Part shown: piece after piece, positions 1-8,487 of the stretch | How the letters are laid out: the number at the start of each line of letters is the position of its first letter | How positions within the stretch are numbered: the first letter of the stretch is position 1 | NCBI RefSeq assembly: GCF_020866965.1 | Contig: NZ_JAJATX010000012.1 | Span: 1 to 64,000 of the forward strand | Origin: Microvirga roseola | GTDB taxonomy: Bacteria > Pseudomonadota > Alphaproteobacteria > Rhizobiales > Beijerinckiaceae | Direction: 5' to 3' | Length of the DNA stretch: 64,000 bases | Position numbers and translations under genes: made by a program | The notes under the pieces: generated by a model | The model's database searches: none | Told to the model about the DNA's origin: nothing | Seen by the model: the letters and a program-made list of their open reading frames with translations, nothing else

Positions 1-61
1 CGCTTCACCCTCGGCTCACTGATGAAAGTGCCAAAGTAGTGTTAGGAGGCGTTCAAACCGA

Positions 62-487
62 TCACGCCCGCAGGAGGGGCAACACCCGGTCTCGGGTGAG
101 TGGCGCAAGGACGAGGTCCGGCGGGGAATCCGGGTCGAACCACGTCATCTCCGCGATCTCGGCGGAGATGGCCGGCTCGCCTTCGATCTGAGCCTCGTAG
201 AGTGCGGCCTCGACCATTTGTCCGGCCTCGTTCGCGGCCGGAGCGGAGAGGTTCGACAGGAAGCGCAATGTATCAGGCCGGACTGTGCAGCCCAGCTCCT
301 CCCGGATTTCGCGGGCCAGGGTCGCGGCAGCGTCCTCGTGCGGCTCGCGCTTGCCGCCGGGCTGCATGAAGGCCTGCGTGCCCTGCTTGCGAACCAGCAG
401 GATGCGACCATGCTCATCCCGGATCACCGCCGCCACGATGCGAATGGGAGCCTTCGTCTCTGGGGCCGGCATCTGATCCTCCTGCAC
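62..487 (-). CDS. Nudix hydrolase
   Basis: 141-residue single-domain Nudix protein, predicted to hydrolyse a nucleoside diphosphate linked to another moiety. A complete Nudix box lies at residues 45-67 (G-x5-E-x7-REI-x-EE-x-G), preceded by a beta-strand region (IRIVAAVIRDEHGRILLVRK) typical of the fold. The box contains the metal-binding glutamates, so the enzyme should be active. The substrate cannot be read from sequence; 8-oxo-dGTP-type, ADP-ribose-type and other pyrophosphates are all possible. It is divergent from the chemoreceptor gene to its right and shares the 488-616 intergenic region with it. The first ATG (MQEDQMPAP) is used; the second Met at residue 6 is an alternative. Confidence 0.9.
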   Translation of the reverse strand: MQEDQMPAPETKAPIRIVAAVIRDEHGRILLVRKQGTQAFMQPGGKREPHEDAAATLAREIREELGCTVRPDTLRFLSNLSAPAANEAGQMVEAALYEAQIEGEPAISAEIAEMTWFDPDSPPDLVLAPLTRDRVLPLLRA

Positions 488-616
488 ATCGCGAATCCGG
501 TGCCGGTCTCTATAGTCACTGCCGCCCCAATTCTCGCTGACTGGTTGAAAATTTCACAGGTTTTTTAAGGGCCTTCTGCGAGATGTGCTGCACGATATTA
601 CCTAAGGGAAATACAC

Positions 617-2329
617 GTGCAGTTCCTCGCCAATCGAAAACTCTCCCATCTTACGACCGCGGCCATGGTGGCCTTCGTCGTGCTCACCGCCGCGTCGCTC
701 TTTGCGGTCGTCTCGATGCAGACCCGCGCGGATGTCCGGACCAATGCGCTGACCCAGCTTCAGGCCAATGTCAGGACCTTCGCCGGGATCCTCAAAACCT
801 CCGTCGGCGGCCTTGCGGTGAAAAAGGACGCCAACGGCGCCATCAGCGGCATTACCGTCAATGACGACGCCGTGTTCTACAGCGACGAGCTCGTCGACCG
901 CATCGCCGAGGCGACGCAGGCTCCGGCGACCCTTTTCGTGAAGGATGGACCGAGCGGCAACCTCATTCGCCGCGCCACGAACCTGCGCAATCCCGACGGA
1001 ACGCGCGCCGTCGGCACCGCCATGGACCGCAACGGCATCGTCTTTCCCATCGTATCGGCCGGCAATACCTATGTGGGACAGGCCAAGGTGCTAGGACAGG
1101 ATTATCTCCTGATCAACCTCCCTGTCTTCGGCCAGAGCGGCCAGGTCCTGGGGGTTCTCGGCACCGGCGTTCAGACCACCGAACTTGAGGCCGCCGCGGA
1201 CCGGCTCATGTGGCGCATGGGGATCATCTCGCTGGCGGCCGTGCTGGCCCTGACGCTCGCCGCCATCATCTCGGGCCGCATGCTGTTCCGGCCGATCCCG
1301 AGGCTTGCAGGGGCCATGAAGAGCCTGGCCGAAGGGCAGACCGATCTCGCGGTTCCCTATGCCAGCTGGAAGAACGAAGTCGGCGATATGGCCCGCGCCG
1401 TCGAGGTGTTCCGCGAGAACACCCTCGACCGCCAGCGCCTCGCCCTCGAGCAGGCCTCCGAGAACGACGCCAAGATGCAGCGGGCACTCAAGCTCGATGA
1501 GCTGACCCGTTCTTTCGAGGCGAATGTTTCCGCCCTGACCCAGGGACTCGCTGCCGCCGCGTCGGAGATGGAAGCGACCGCCCGGACCATGACCTCGACC
1601 GCCGACCGGACCAACCAGCAGTCGGTCAGCGTGGCGGCGGCCGCCGAGCAGACCTCCGGCAACGTCCGCACCGTCGCCGCCGCCACCGAGGAGATGTCGG
1701 CCTCGATCAGGGAGATCGCGCAGCAGGTCACCCAATCCTCCAGGATCTCCTTCGAGGCCGTGGAGAGCGCCAAGCGGACGAACGACATCGTGCGGGCGCT
1801 GGCCAGCGGAGCCGAGCGCATCGGCGACGTGGTCACCCTGATCAACGGCCTCGCCGCCCAGACCAATCTCCTGGCGCTCAACGCGACCATCGAGGCGGCC
1901 CGCGCGGGCGAAGCCGGCAAGGGCTTTGCCGTCGTGGCCTCCGAGGTGAAGAACCTGGCGACCCAGACCGCCAAGGCGACGGAGGAAATCGGTACTCAGA
2001 TCGCGCAGATCCAGGGCGCAACTAACGAGGCGGTCGGCGCCATCCAGGGCATCCAGACGGTGATCAACGAGATTTCCACCATCTCGACCGGGATCGCCGC
2101 CGCCATGGAGGAACAGGGCGCCACCACGAGTGAGATCTCCCGCAGCGTCCAGGAGGCCGCGCGCGGCACGGGCCAGGTGACGGAGAGCATCGACACCGTG
2201 AAGCACGGCGCAGGGGAGACCGGCGCGGCGGCGACCCAGGTTCTGGGCGCGGCCCAGGAGCTCGCTCGCTATGCGGAAAATCTCGGCCGCGAGGTCGAGG
2301 TGTTCCTCACCGACGTGAAGGCGGCGTGA
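617..2329 (+). CDS. Methyl-accepting chemotaxis protein
   Basis: 570-residue transmembrane chemoreceptor. TM1 is at about residues 12-33, followed by a periplasmic sensor of about 160 residues that looks like a Cache-type fold. TM2 is at about 200-220, a HAMP linker follows to about 270, and the cytoplasmic signalling domain covers about 320-540. The highly conserved hairpin tip ([20 protein letters not shown]) is intact, so coupling to CheW/CheA is expected. There is no C-terminal CheR-docking pentapeptide. The start is GTG with AAGGGA 8 bases upstream. No che genes are nearby, so it is an orphan receptor feeding a pathway encoded elsewhere. The ligand is unknown. Confidence 0.93.
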   Translation: MQFLANRKLSHLTTAAMVAFVVLTAASLFAVVSMQTRADVRTNALTQLQANVRTFAGILKTSVGGLAVKKDANGAISGITVNDDAVFYSDELVDRIAEATQAPATLFVKDGPSGNLIRRATNLRNPDGTRAVGTAMDRNGIVFPIVSAGNTYVGQAKVLGQDYLLINLPVFGQSGQVLGVLGTGVQTTELEAAADRLMWRMGIISLAAVLALTLAAIISGRMLFRPIPRLAGAMKSLAEGQTDLAVPYASWKNEVGDMARAVEVFRENTLDRQRLALEQASENDAKMQRALKLDELTRSFEANVSALTQGLAAAASEMEATARTMTSTADRTNQQSVSVAAAAEQTSGNVRTVAAATEEMSASIREIAQQVTQSSRISFEAVESAKRTNDIVRALASGAERIGDVVTLINGLAAQTNLLALNATIEAARAGEAGKGFAVVASEVKNLATQTAKATEEIGTQIAQIQGATNEAVGAIQGIQTVINEISTISTGIAAAMEEQGATTSEISRSVQEAARGTGQVTESIDTVKHGAGETGAAATQVLGAAQELARYAENLGREVEVFLTDVKAA

Positions 2330-2343
2330 GGGCGAAAGCCCTC
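2328..2343. terminator. Short hairpin between convergent genes
   Basis: A 6-bp perfect stem with a GAAA tetraloop (GAGGGC-gaaa-GCCCTC) overlaps the stop codons of the chemoreceptor and of the convergent cyclic-nucleotide-domain gene. It has no strong T-run, so it may be only a weak bidirectional terminator or mRNA 3'-end stabiliser. Confidence 0.4.
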
Positions 2344-2842
2344 ATTCCTCCTCTTCGTCAGGAGCTTTCGCCGGGATCTCCTCGCCGTCGATGGCGATGA
2401 GCTTCCGGCGAACCTGCTCCAGGCCCTCCGTGAGACGGGCCAACTCCTCCGCCATGGCGTCCTGCATGGCGGCCGCCGCGTGGGGAAACTCCTCCAGCAC
2501 TCGGCGCATGAGGCTCGGCGTCACGCGGATAACGCTCGAAGCCTCCCGGGCCATGGCCGTGGCCGGGCGCTCGATGCGGGTGAAGAGCGCCGCCTGGCCG
2601 ATCAGGGCGCCAGGCCCGACAACCAAGGCATCGGGCGAGCCGTCCTCCCGGGCATCGAGCGCAATGGCCCCGCTTCTCACCACATAGCCGCCGTCGGAGC
2701 GGTCGCCCTTCTTGAAAAGGATGTCCCCCTCTCGCAGCAGACGGCCCTCAGAGGCGAAGGCGACGAGCCGCAGGGCGTCCCGTTCGAGCAGATTGAACAG
2801 GGGCGCGCTGGAGAGAACCGCGATATCGTCGTCGAGCGCCAT
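2342..2842 (-). CDS. Cyclic-nucleotide-binding-domain protein lacking a DNA-binding domain
   Basis: 166-residue protein with one Crp/Fnr-type cNMP-binding beta-roll at about residues 12-125, including the LREGDILFKKGDRSDGGYVV strand region and a phosphate-binding-cassette-like segment (VGPGALIGQAALF). No helix-turn-helix follows. Instead the protein ends in a helical segment with heptad character (MAEELARLTEGLEQVRRKL) and an acidic tail (DEEEE). It is therefore not a classical Crp/Fnr activator and is more likely a sensor or partner protein. It starts 3 bp after the upstream response-regulator gene ends, so the two are probably co-transcribed. The ligand is unknown, and binding residues are not clear enough to claim cAMP. 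Confidence 0.8.
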   Translation of the reverse strand: MALDDDIAVLSSAPLFNLLERDALRLVAFASEGRLLREGDILFKKGDRSDGGYVVRSGAIALDAREDGSPDALVVGPGALIGQAALFTRIERPATAMAREASSVIRVTPSLMRRVLEEFPHAAAAMQDAMAEELARLTEGLEQVRRKLIAIDGEEIPAKAPDEEEE

Positions 2843-2845
2843 GGC

Positions 2846-3532
2846 CTAGGGGATCAGCTTGTAGCCGCCGGGCTCGGTGACCAGGATGCGGGCGTTCGAC
2901 GGATCGGATTCGATCTTCTGCCGCAGCCGGTAGATATGGGTCTCCAGGGTGTGGGTAGTAACGTTGGAATTATAGCCCCAGACCTCCGTGAGGAGCGTGT
3001 CGCGCCCGACCACCGACTGACCGGCCCGGTAGAGATAGCGCAGGATCGCGGTCTCCTTCTCCGTCAGCTTGAGCTTGGAGCCCTTATTGGTCGTCAGAAG
3101 CTTGGAGCCCGGGCGGAAGGTGTAGGGGCCGATCTGGAACACCGCATCCTCGCTCGCCTCGTACTGGCGCAGCTGCGCGCGGATGCGGGCCAGCAGAACC
3201 GCGAACTTGAAGGGCTTCACCACATAATCGTTCGCGCCCGCTTCGAGACCCATTACCGTGTCGGTCTCCGAGCCCTGGGCCGTCAGCATGATGATCGGGC
3301 TGCGAAAGCCGTTCTGGCGCATGACCTTGACGGCCTCGCGCCCGTCCATGTCGGGCAGGCCCACATCCATGATGACGAGATCGGTCCGGTCCGCCTTCAC
3401 CGCCTCGATCGCCTCCCCAGCCGTTTCCGCGGTGCTCACCTGGAACTCGTCGTGCAGCCCCAGCTGTTCGGCAAGGGTGTCGCGCAGATCCCGATCATCA
3501 TCGACGACGAGGAGGCGGCTGGCATTCGACAT
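2846..3532 (-). CDS. OmpR/PhoB-family response regulator, CenR-like
   Basis: 228-residue two-component response regulator. The receiver domain (about residues 1-120) carries the acidic pocket (VVDDD), the phospho-acceptor Asp in VIMDVGLPD and the KPF lysine. A winged-helix DNA-binding domain covers about 130-225 (LTEKETAILRYLYRAG, TTHTLETHIYRLRQKI). The receiver and the invariant-looking QYEASEDAVFQIGPYTFRP linker resemble alphaproteobacterial CenR, a cell-envelope regulator; that specific identity is from memory and not tested. The start is the ATG at 3532, which has AAAGGG at SD distance; an upstream in-frame extension to 3559 is less likely. No cognate kinase is adjacent. It leads into the cNMP-domain gene 3 bp downstream. 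Confidence 0.87.
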   Translation of the reverse strand: MSNASRLLVVDDDRDLRDTLAEQLGLHDEFQVSTAETAGEAIEAVKADRTDLVIMDVGLPDMDGREAVKVMRQNGFRSPIIMLTAQGSETDTVMGLEAGANDYVVKPFKFAVLLARIRAQLRQYEASEDAVFQIGPYTFRPGSKLLTTNKGSKLKLTEKETAILRYLYRAGQSVVGRDTLLTEVWGYNSNVTTHTLETHIYRLRQKIESDPSNARILVTEPGGYKLIP

Positions 3533-3633
3533 GTCAAACCCTTTACACGGTGAAAGCACTTAGGCGCAGGAGCGGTCTTTTCAGGAGAACGGACGGTGCC
3601 GGTTCGATCCGGTGCGCCTGCCCGCTTTCTCCC

Positions 3634-3703
3634 GCATGATCCCGATCTGAAAACCGGAAATCCGGCTTTCCGCAGGCGCAAGCCTCAAGGCATCGGATCA
3701 TGC
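3634..3703. repeat. Imperfect palindromic repeat, GCATGATC...GATCATGC family
   Basis: Outer arms GCATGATC and GATCATGC enclose inner arms rich in AAAACCGG/CCGG-CTTTCC. The same outer arms and layout recur at 8488-8532, and a diverged copy is at 6855-6899. It lies in the 3560-3768 intergenic space between divergently arranged genes. This is an intergenic REP-like element of a kind common in Hyphomicrobiales. Confidence 0.6.
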
Positions 3704-3768
3704 TTCCGCCTTAAGAGTAATCATTCCCAGCTTGACAACAAGAGGCAGACCCTGCCCTTCCACTGCCT

Positions 3769-4302
3769 ATGAAGCGTGCCTCCGTCAACCTCGTCCGTGT
3801 CTTCCGCTCGCCCCTCGACCACAGGCGGGGCCGGCTGCAGGCGGGCAATCTGGTCATTCCCTGCGCGCTGGGGCGCTCCGGCACGAGCCACGCCAAGCGC
3901 GAGGGCGACGGCGCTTCGCCCGTCGGACGGTTCAAGCTGCTGCAGGCTTTCTACCGCGCCGACCACGGCCCCCGCCCGCGCACGGGGCTGCGCCTCAAGC
4001 CCATCCGGCCGAACGAGGGCTGGTCGGACGATGTCCGCGACCGGCGCTACAACAGGCTCGTTCCCCTCCCCTGCCCGACGAGCCATGAAAAGATGTGGCG
4101 GGACGATCATCTCTACGACGTGGTGATCGACATCGCCTGGAACCGCGGCCCCATCAGACGCGGCCGCGGCAGCGCCATCTTCCTGCATCTTGCCCGCCCA
4201 GGCTTTAGGCCCACGGAAGGCTGCGTGGCCGTGGACCGGCGCATGATCCGCCGCCTGCTGGAGCGGATCGGGCCCGGGACGCAGATCGAGATCGTCGGCT
4301 GA
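3769..4302 (+). CDS. L,D-transpeptidase (YkuD) family protein without signal peptide
   Basis: 177-residue YkuD-type protein. The catalytic region near the C-terminus reads IFLHLARPGFRPTEGCVAVD: the conserved His is followed by the T-E-G-C-V motif with the nucleophilic Cys. The family makes or cleaves L,D-links in peptidoglycan, or is used in other peptide chemistry. Unusually there is no N-terminal signal peptide or TM segment from the first ATG (MKRASVNLVRVFRSPL), so it would be cytoplasmic or exported by an unknown route. COG3786-type YkuD relatives share this look. Its stop overlaps the ATG of the ATP-grasp gene (TGATG), so the two are translationally coupled. Confidence 0.85.
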   Translation: MKRASVNLVRVFRSPLDHRRGRLQAGNLVIPCALGRSGTSHAKREGDGASPVGRFKLLQAFYRADHGPRPRTGLRLKPIRPNEGWSDDVRDRRYNRLVPLPCPTSHEKMWRDDHLYDVVIDIAWNRGPIRRGRGSAIFLHLARPGFRPTEGCVAVDRRMIRRLLERIGPGTQIEIVG

Positions 4303-5159
4303 TGGCCAAGGTGATCATCACAACATGCTCGGAATATCCGCATCCGACGCCGAGCCTCGAAGCCCTGCTCGATGGCTTGCGATCCGAGGGCGCGGAGGCA
4401 GCCCATGCGCCCTGGAAGACCACGCCGCTCGAGACATTCGCGCAAGCCGACGCGGTGCTGCCCCTGTGCTGCTGGGATTATCACGACGACCCGAAGCGCT
4501 TTCTCGACTGGATCGATGCGCTGGAAGCCACGGGCGCAAGGCTGTTCAATCCGCCCTCAACTCTGCGGTGGAATTTCCGCAAGACTTATCTGCTGGAGAT
4601 GGCGGCAGCAGGGCTGAGCGTGCCCCGGACCTTCCACTTGGGCGAAGCAAACCGCTCAGCCATCGAGCGAATGATGAAGGCAGAAGGCTGGAAAACGGCC
4701 GTTCTCAAACCGGTCTCCGGACAAAGCGGGAACGGGGTGCGCAAGCTCGGCCGGGCGGAGCGCGAGACCTGGCCCCTGAACCCCGACACGCCCGGCGAAG
4801 CCCTGCTGCAGGAATTTCAGGAGGACATCGCCGTTCTCGGCGAGACGACCCTGACCTTCATCGATGGCGTTTTCTCCCACGCCGTCCGCCGTGTCCTCAA
4901 AGCGGGCGAATGGCGGGCGAACCAGCAATACGGCACCACTTACGAGCGTGTGGAGGTGAGCCGGGAGGTAATCGACGCGGCGCGGGCCTATTTCGGCCTT
5001 CTCCCGCAGACGCCGCTTTATGCCCGCATCGACGGGCTCGTCCGCCCTGCCGGGTTCATGCTGATGGAGCTGGAGCTGATCGAGCCTTACCTCTACCTCG
5101 AATTCGACCCCGGCAGCGCCGCGAATCTTGCCCGCGCTCTTTTTCAACGGCTCGGCTGA
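4302..5159 (+). CDS. ATP-grasp domain protein (RimK/glutathione-synthetase-like)
   Basis: 285-residue predicted ATP-dependent carboxylate-amine ligase. The N-terminal Rossmann-like region is about residues 1-105. ATP-grasp features follow: an AVLKPVSGQSGNGVRKL phosphate-loop segment near 128-145, a LLQEFQEDI strand near 167-175, and acidic metal ligands in MLMELELIEPYLYLE near 250-264. The family joins an acyl-phosphate to an amine or thiol; the substrate is not evident. Translational coupling to the YkuD gene upstream suggests a shared peptide or cell-wall substrate, which is inference. A long palindrome directly follows the stop codon. Confidence 0.83.
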   Translation: MAKVIITTCSEYPHPTPSLEALLDGLRSEGAEAAHAPWKTTPLETFAQADAVLPLCCWDYHDDPKRFLDWIDALEATGARLFNPPSTLRWNFRKTYLLEMAAAGLSVPRTFHLGEANRSAIERMMKAEGWKTAVLKPVSGQSGNGVRKLGRAERETWPLNPDTPGEALLQEFQEDIAVLGETTLTFIDGVFSHAVRRVLKAGEWRANQQYGTTYERVEVSREVIDAARAYFGLLPQTPLYARIDGLVRPAGFMLMELELIEPYLYLEFDPGSAANLARALFQRLG

Positions 5160-5187
5160 AAGGATGCGGGATCGATCCCGCATCCTT
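5160..5187. terminator. 28-bp perfect palindrome between convergent genes
   Basis: AAGGATGCGGGATC is followed immediately by its exact reverse complement, starting one base after the ATP-grasp stop and ending 11 bp before the ABC-F stop. As RNA it would form a 12-13 bp stem in either direction. There is no clear T-run, so it is either a bidirectional terminator of weak type or a protein-binding palindrome. Confidence 0.55.
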
Positions 5188-5198
5188 CATGGCGTGGC

Positions 5199-6713
5199 TC
5201 AGCCGGCGAGAGTTCTGAAGAAGTCCTCCGGCCCGTCGATTTCCCTGATCCGTCCCCTGTCGATCAGCAGGAAGCGGGTACCGACGGTCTTCACGAAGCT
5301 TCTGTCGTGGGACACCACGATGCAGGTGGCCTCGGAATCGAGGATCTCCGTTTCGAGCTGTTCGCGCCCCGGGATGTCCACATGGTTGGTGGGCTCGTCC
5401 ATGAGGTAGAAGTTGGGGTTGGACAGACGCAGCGCCAGAAGCCCGAGCCGCGCCTTCTGGCCCGGCGAGAGGCGGCCGATGGGAAGCTTCTGCCTTTCGA
5501 TGGAGAAGCCCGCTTCCGCCAGTACGGCCCGGCTCCTCTGATCGCCGAGACGGAACTGCGACAGGACGAAGTCGTGCGCATTCGCCTTTTCCGGCAGTTG
5601 CCGCATGTCCTGGTCGATATAGCCCGGAGCAAGGCTCGGGCTGATCCGGATGCCGGGAAAGCCGTCCGGCTGAAGCATTGCCCGGTGCAGCAGGCGGATG
5701 AGTTGGGATTTGCCGGTTCCGTTCCGTCCGAGCACCACGATCCTGTCCCCCTGAGCCACCTCCAGCTTCGGGATCGGGAACAGGTTTCGCCCGTCGGGCG
5801 CCTGCACGACGACGTTTTCCACGGAGAGAAGCACCTTGGCGTGAGTGCCGCGATTGGCGAGCCGGATCTCGCCCGGCCTTTCCTTGTGTGCGGCGCGGAC
5901 ACCTTGCTCCAGTTGCTCGGCGCGGCGCCTGATCTGGGCGGATTTCACGTGGGCCGCATCGCTGCCGCTGTTGATGCCGATATTGCGCAGCTCGTTGGCG
6001 CTTTCACGCAGACGCTTCACCTCCCGAAGAGTCTTCTCCCGCTGCGCCAACGCCGCCGCATCATGGGCTTCGAGCAATTCGCGCGCGCGGCGATAGGGAT
6101 GCGGGAACGAGACCGATTCCTCCGGGCGCAGAAAAAGGGTGCGGCTGGTGCAGGCATCCAGGAAATCCCGGTCGTGGCTCGCGACCACGACGGGCACCCG
6201 GTCCGCCACGTCCTTCAGCCACCGCTCCAGGAGCAGGAGCTTTTCAAGATCGAGGTGGTTCGTCGGCTCGTCGAGCAGCAGGAGATCGGGCTCGGTGACC
6301 CAGGCGCGGGCGATCAGGGCCAGACGCTGCCAGCCGCCGCTGAGCGCCCGGACAGGACGATCGCGCAGATCCGAAGGCGCTTCGAACTCGTCGAGAATGA
6401 CATCGACCCGCCATTCCTGGACATCTTGCTCTGGCGGCGGCAGGGCGCGGCAGATGGCTTCGTGCAGGGAAAGGTCCAGCAGATTGCCCGGCATGTCCTG
6501 CTCGACCAGCGCGAGTTTCAGGCCGCGGGAGCGGACGATCTCGCCCGTAGTCGGCTCGGCGAGGCCAGCAAGGCATTTGAGGAGCGTGGATTTCCCCGCC
6601 CCGTTGCCGGCCACGAGGCCAAGACGGTCCCGCTCGCCGATCGTGAGGGTCAGGTTCTGGAAAAGCGGAGTCTGCGCGATGATGGTGATATTGCGAAGGC
6701 TGATGGAGCCCAT
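5199..6713 (-). CDS. ABC-F family ATPase
   Basis: 504-residue soluble protein with two ABC domains and no membrane segments. ABC1 has Walker A GNGAGKST near residue 37, signature LSGGWQRLAL and Walker B LLLLDEPTNHLD. ABC2 has Walker A GRNGTGKSQ, signature LSPGQKARLGL and Walker B FYLMDEPTNHVD. A charged inter-domain linker of about 80 residues (about 220-300) corresponds to the P-site tRNA interaction motif region of ABC-F proteins. Such proteins act on the ribosome, either as translation factors (Uup/Etta-like) or giving antibiotic resistance. Subclass cannot be fixed here. It stands alone, convergent with the ATP-grasp gene. Confidence 0.92.
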   Translation of the reverse strand: MGSISLRNITIIAQTPLFQNLTLTIGERDRLGLVAGNGAGKSTLLKCLAGLAEPTTGEIVRSRGLKLALVEQDMPGNLLDLSLHEAICRALPPPEQDVQEWRVDVILDEFEAPSDLRDRPVRALSGGWQRLALIARAWVTEPDLLLLDEPTNHLDLEKLLLLERWLKDVADRVPVVVASHDRDFLDACTSRTLFLRPEESVSFPHPYRRARELLEAHDAAALAQREKTLREVKRLRESANELRNIGINSGSDAAHVKSAQIRRRAEQLEQGVRAAHKERPGEIRLANRGTHAKVLLSVENVVVQAPDGRNLFPIPKLEVAQGDRIVVLGRNGTGKSQLIRLLHRAMLQPDGFPGIRISPSLAPGYIDQDMRQLPEKANAHDFVLSQFRLGDQRSRAVLAEAGFSIERQKLPIGRLSPGQKARLGLLALRLSNPNFYLMDEPTNHVDIPGREQLETEILDSEATCIVVSHDRSFVKTVGTRFLLIDRGRIREIDGPEDFFRTLAG

Positions 6714-7173
6714 TTTTCATCTCAATCGGTACGGCGCGTCACGACAGGGCGTCCGCGCAAAGTCTGGAACGTATCTCGGACGCGCCGCAGCCTTTTCAGG
6801 CCGGTGACGCGGTAAGCCGTTCAGAGCTGACCAGGATGAGATGAGGACGGGGGAGCATTATCGGCAAAAGCGGGAAACCACTTTTACTTCTGAGAATGCG
6901 GCAATCAAAACCCGCCGTCAGATCCGTTCGATGGCCGGCCCTGCAACAACCTGCTGCAGGGCGTAACCGGGGCCGAACATGCGTAGATGCATCGCTTCAC
7001 ACATGCAGCCCTCCTTCGGTTCGAGTGGTGATCGATCCTGTCAGCTTAGCCTTTGTCGGGCCAACGTTCAATACGGGAGCTCCGGGGGCAATTTTCGTGC
7101 GCTGCCTCACAGCCGGCTTGTCACGCCGCCGCTAAGGGTGAATAGGATTCTGATCTCATCACAGGCCACCACG
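6714..7173. other. 460-bp intergenic region with no gene seen
   Basis: No open frame with plausible coding character was found. The only recognisable content is a diverged REP-like palindrome at 6855-6899. The small hairpin CTGCAACAACCTGCTGCAG near 6946 has no clear role. Promoters for the two divergent flanking genes must lie here, but no convincing -35/-10 pair was identified. Confidence 0.5.
6855..6899. repeat. Diverged REP-like palindrome
   Basis: GCATTATCGGCAAAAGCGG is followed by GAAACCACTTTTACTTCTGAGAATGC. The outer GCAT/ATGC ends and the AAAAG-GG / CC-CTTTT inner arms match the GCATGATC palindrome family at 3634 and 8488, with decay. Confidence 0.45.
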
Positions 7174-7686
7174 ATGATCCCGCGTATCCTTTCCTGCCTC
7201 ACCGTGAGCATCGCTCTCTTCGTCCCGGCCCTTTCAGCAGCTCATGCGCAGGATCTTGGGGGCTGGCGGGCTTTGACGGCAGAGGAGGAAAAGGCGCGCA
7301 TCGCCGGCGTGCCGAGCGACTCGGTCGATCCGGCCATGGTTGAGGCGGACTTCGACGGCGACGGGACCACGGACAAGGGTCTGATTGCAGTGCGCCAATC
7401 AGACGGGGCCCGGGGCCTGATCGCGGTCCTGAAGGGCAAGGTCCATGTGATCGACCCCGACGGCATAGAGCCTTCGGACGGTCTTGGTCTCGCCGAACCC
7501 GGCACTTGGGAAACGGTCTGCGGCAATGCCTTCCGGGAATTCCACCAAGCCGCCTGCGAGGAAGGCTATCCCGCCCGCGTGACTCTGAAGAAGCCCGGCA
7601 TCCTCTGGATCGGCAACGGCCAGACCGTTCTCTATTTCTGGAATGAAAAGGCAGGACGCTTCGCCGGTGCGGCGATGGTCGACTAG
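7174..7686 (+). CDS. Secreted hypothetical protein
   Basis: 170-residue protein with a clear Sec signal peptide (MIPRILSCLTVSIALFVPALSAAHAQ, cleavage after AHA). The mature part contains an acidic DxDGDGxxD-like segment (EADFDGDGTTDKGLIAV) resembling a calcium-binding or FG-GAP-type loop, and two Cys (VCGNAF, AACEEG) that could form a disulphide. The ATG at 7174 is chosen because it begins the signal peptide; upstream in-frame codons to 6979 are not protein-like. Function is not recognised. It is convergent with the YggS-type gene 5 bp downstream. Confidence 0.75.
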   Translation: MIPRILSCLTVSIALFVPALSAAHAQDLGGWRALTAEEEKARIAGVPSDSVDPAMVEADFDGDGTTDKGLIAVRQSDGARGLIAVLKGKVHVIDPDGIEPSDGLGLAEPGTWETVCGNAFREFHQAACEEGYPARVTLKKPGILWIGNGQTVLYFWNEKAGRFAGAAMVD

Positions 7687-7691
7687 CCGGT

Positions 7692-8369
7692 TCAGCGTTT
7701 CGTCCTGGCCCCGAAGATCGCGCTGCCCACCCGCACATGGGTGGCCCCGAGCTGGATGGCCGCATCGTAGTCCGCGCTCATGCCCATGGAGAGCACCTTC
7801 AGCCCATGTCGCCGGGCGATGGTGTTGAGGAGGGCGAAGTGGGGCGACGGCGGGTCCTCGGCTGGGGGAATGCACATGAGACCGTCGACGGTAAGGCCAT
7901 ACTGGTCGCGGCAGGCTTCCAGAAAGACGTCGACCTCGGTCGGGATGACCCCGCCCTTCTGCGGCTCTTCGCCGGTATTCACCTGGACGATCAGGCGCGG
8001 CGTTTTGCCTGACTTCGCGATTTCCTTCGCCAGCGCCTGGGCGAGCGAAGGCCGGTCGAGGGTGTGGATCACGTCGAAGAGCTCCACCGCCTCCTTTGCC
8101 TTGTTCGACTGGAGCGGGCCGATCATGTGGAGCTCCGCGCCGGGGTAGCGCTCGCGCAGGGCCGGCCACTTGGCCTTGGCCTCCTGCACGTAGTTCTCCC
8201 CGAAAACCCGGTGGCCAGCGGCCAGGACCGGCTCGATAGCCTCTGCCGGAAAGGTCTTGGAAACCGCCACCAGGGTAATGGAGGACGGGTCGCGCCCGTA
8301 ATCGGCGGCGGCGCGGCGGATGCCCTCCTGCACCTCGTGCAAGCCTTCGACCGGATCGTTGTCGCTCAT
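7692..8369 (-). CDS. YggS-family pyridoxal-phosphate-binding protein
   Basis: 225-residue single-domain alanine-racemase-N TIM-barrel protein. The PLP Schiff-base lysine lies in ITLVAVSKTFPAEAI near residue 38, and the family landmarks GENYVQEAKAKW, HMIGPLQSNKAKEAVELFD and LSMGMSADYDAAIQLGATHVRVG are all present. The family handles PLP homeostasis and has no established catalytic activity of its own. Length is normal (about 220-235). Upstream lies the REP-like palindrome before leuS. Confidence 0.95.
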   Translation of the reverse strand: MSDNDPVEGLHEVQEGIRRAAADYGRDPSSITLVAVSKTFPAEAIEPVLAAGHRVFGENYVQEAKAKWPALRERYPGAELHMIGPLQSNKAKEAVELFDVIHTLDRPSLAQALAKEIAKSGKTPRLIVQVNTGEEPQKGGVIPTEVDVFLEACRDQYGLTVDGLMCIPPAEDPPSPHFALLNTIARRHGLKVLSMGMSADYDAAIQLGATHVRVGSAIFGARTKR

Positions 8370-8487
8370 GGAAGTCCTCTCAAGGGTCCCGAGAATGCCG
8401 CTTCGCGCGCGAAACCGTTGACCGCGCGGGAGAGCTGTGTCCTAGTCCGCGCCAATGCTGCGGCGCAAGCCGCTTGAATCGCTTAAA

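Noticed and set aside
1..61. Possible gene end or feature at the left window edge
   Set aside because: Sixty-one bases with no convincing frame, hairpin or motif; nothing can be supported.
3598..3620. GGTTCGATCC resembling a tRNA T-loop
   Set aside because: The flanking stem pairs do not fit a T-arm and no acceptor, D or anticodon arm can be drawn; it lies next to a palindromic repeat.
5720..5760. Second Walker A of the ABC-F protein reads GRNGTGKSQ, possibly defective
   Set aside because: The essential G-x-x-G-x-G-K-S is intact; only the residue after it differs, so loss of function is not indicated.
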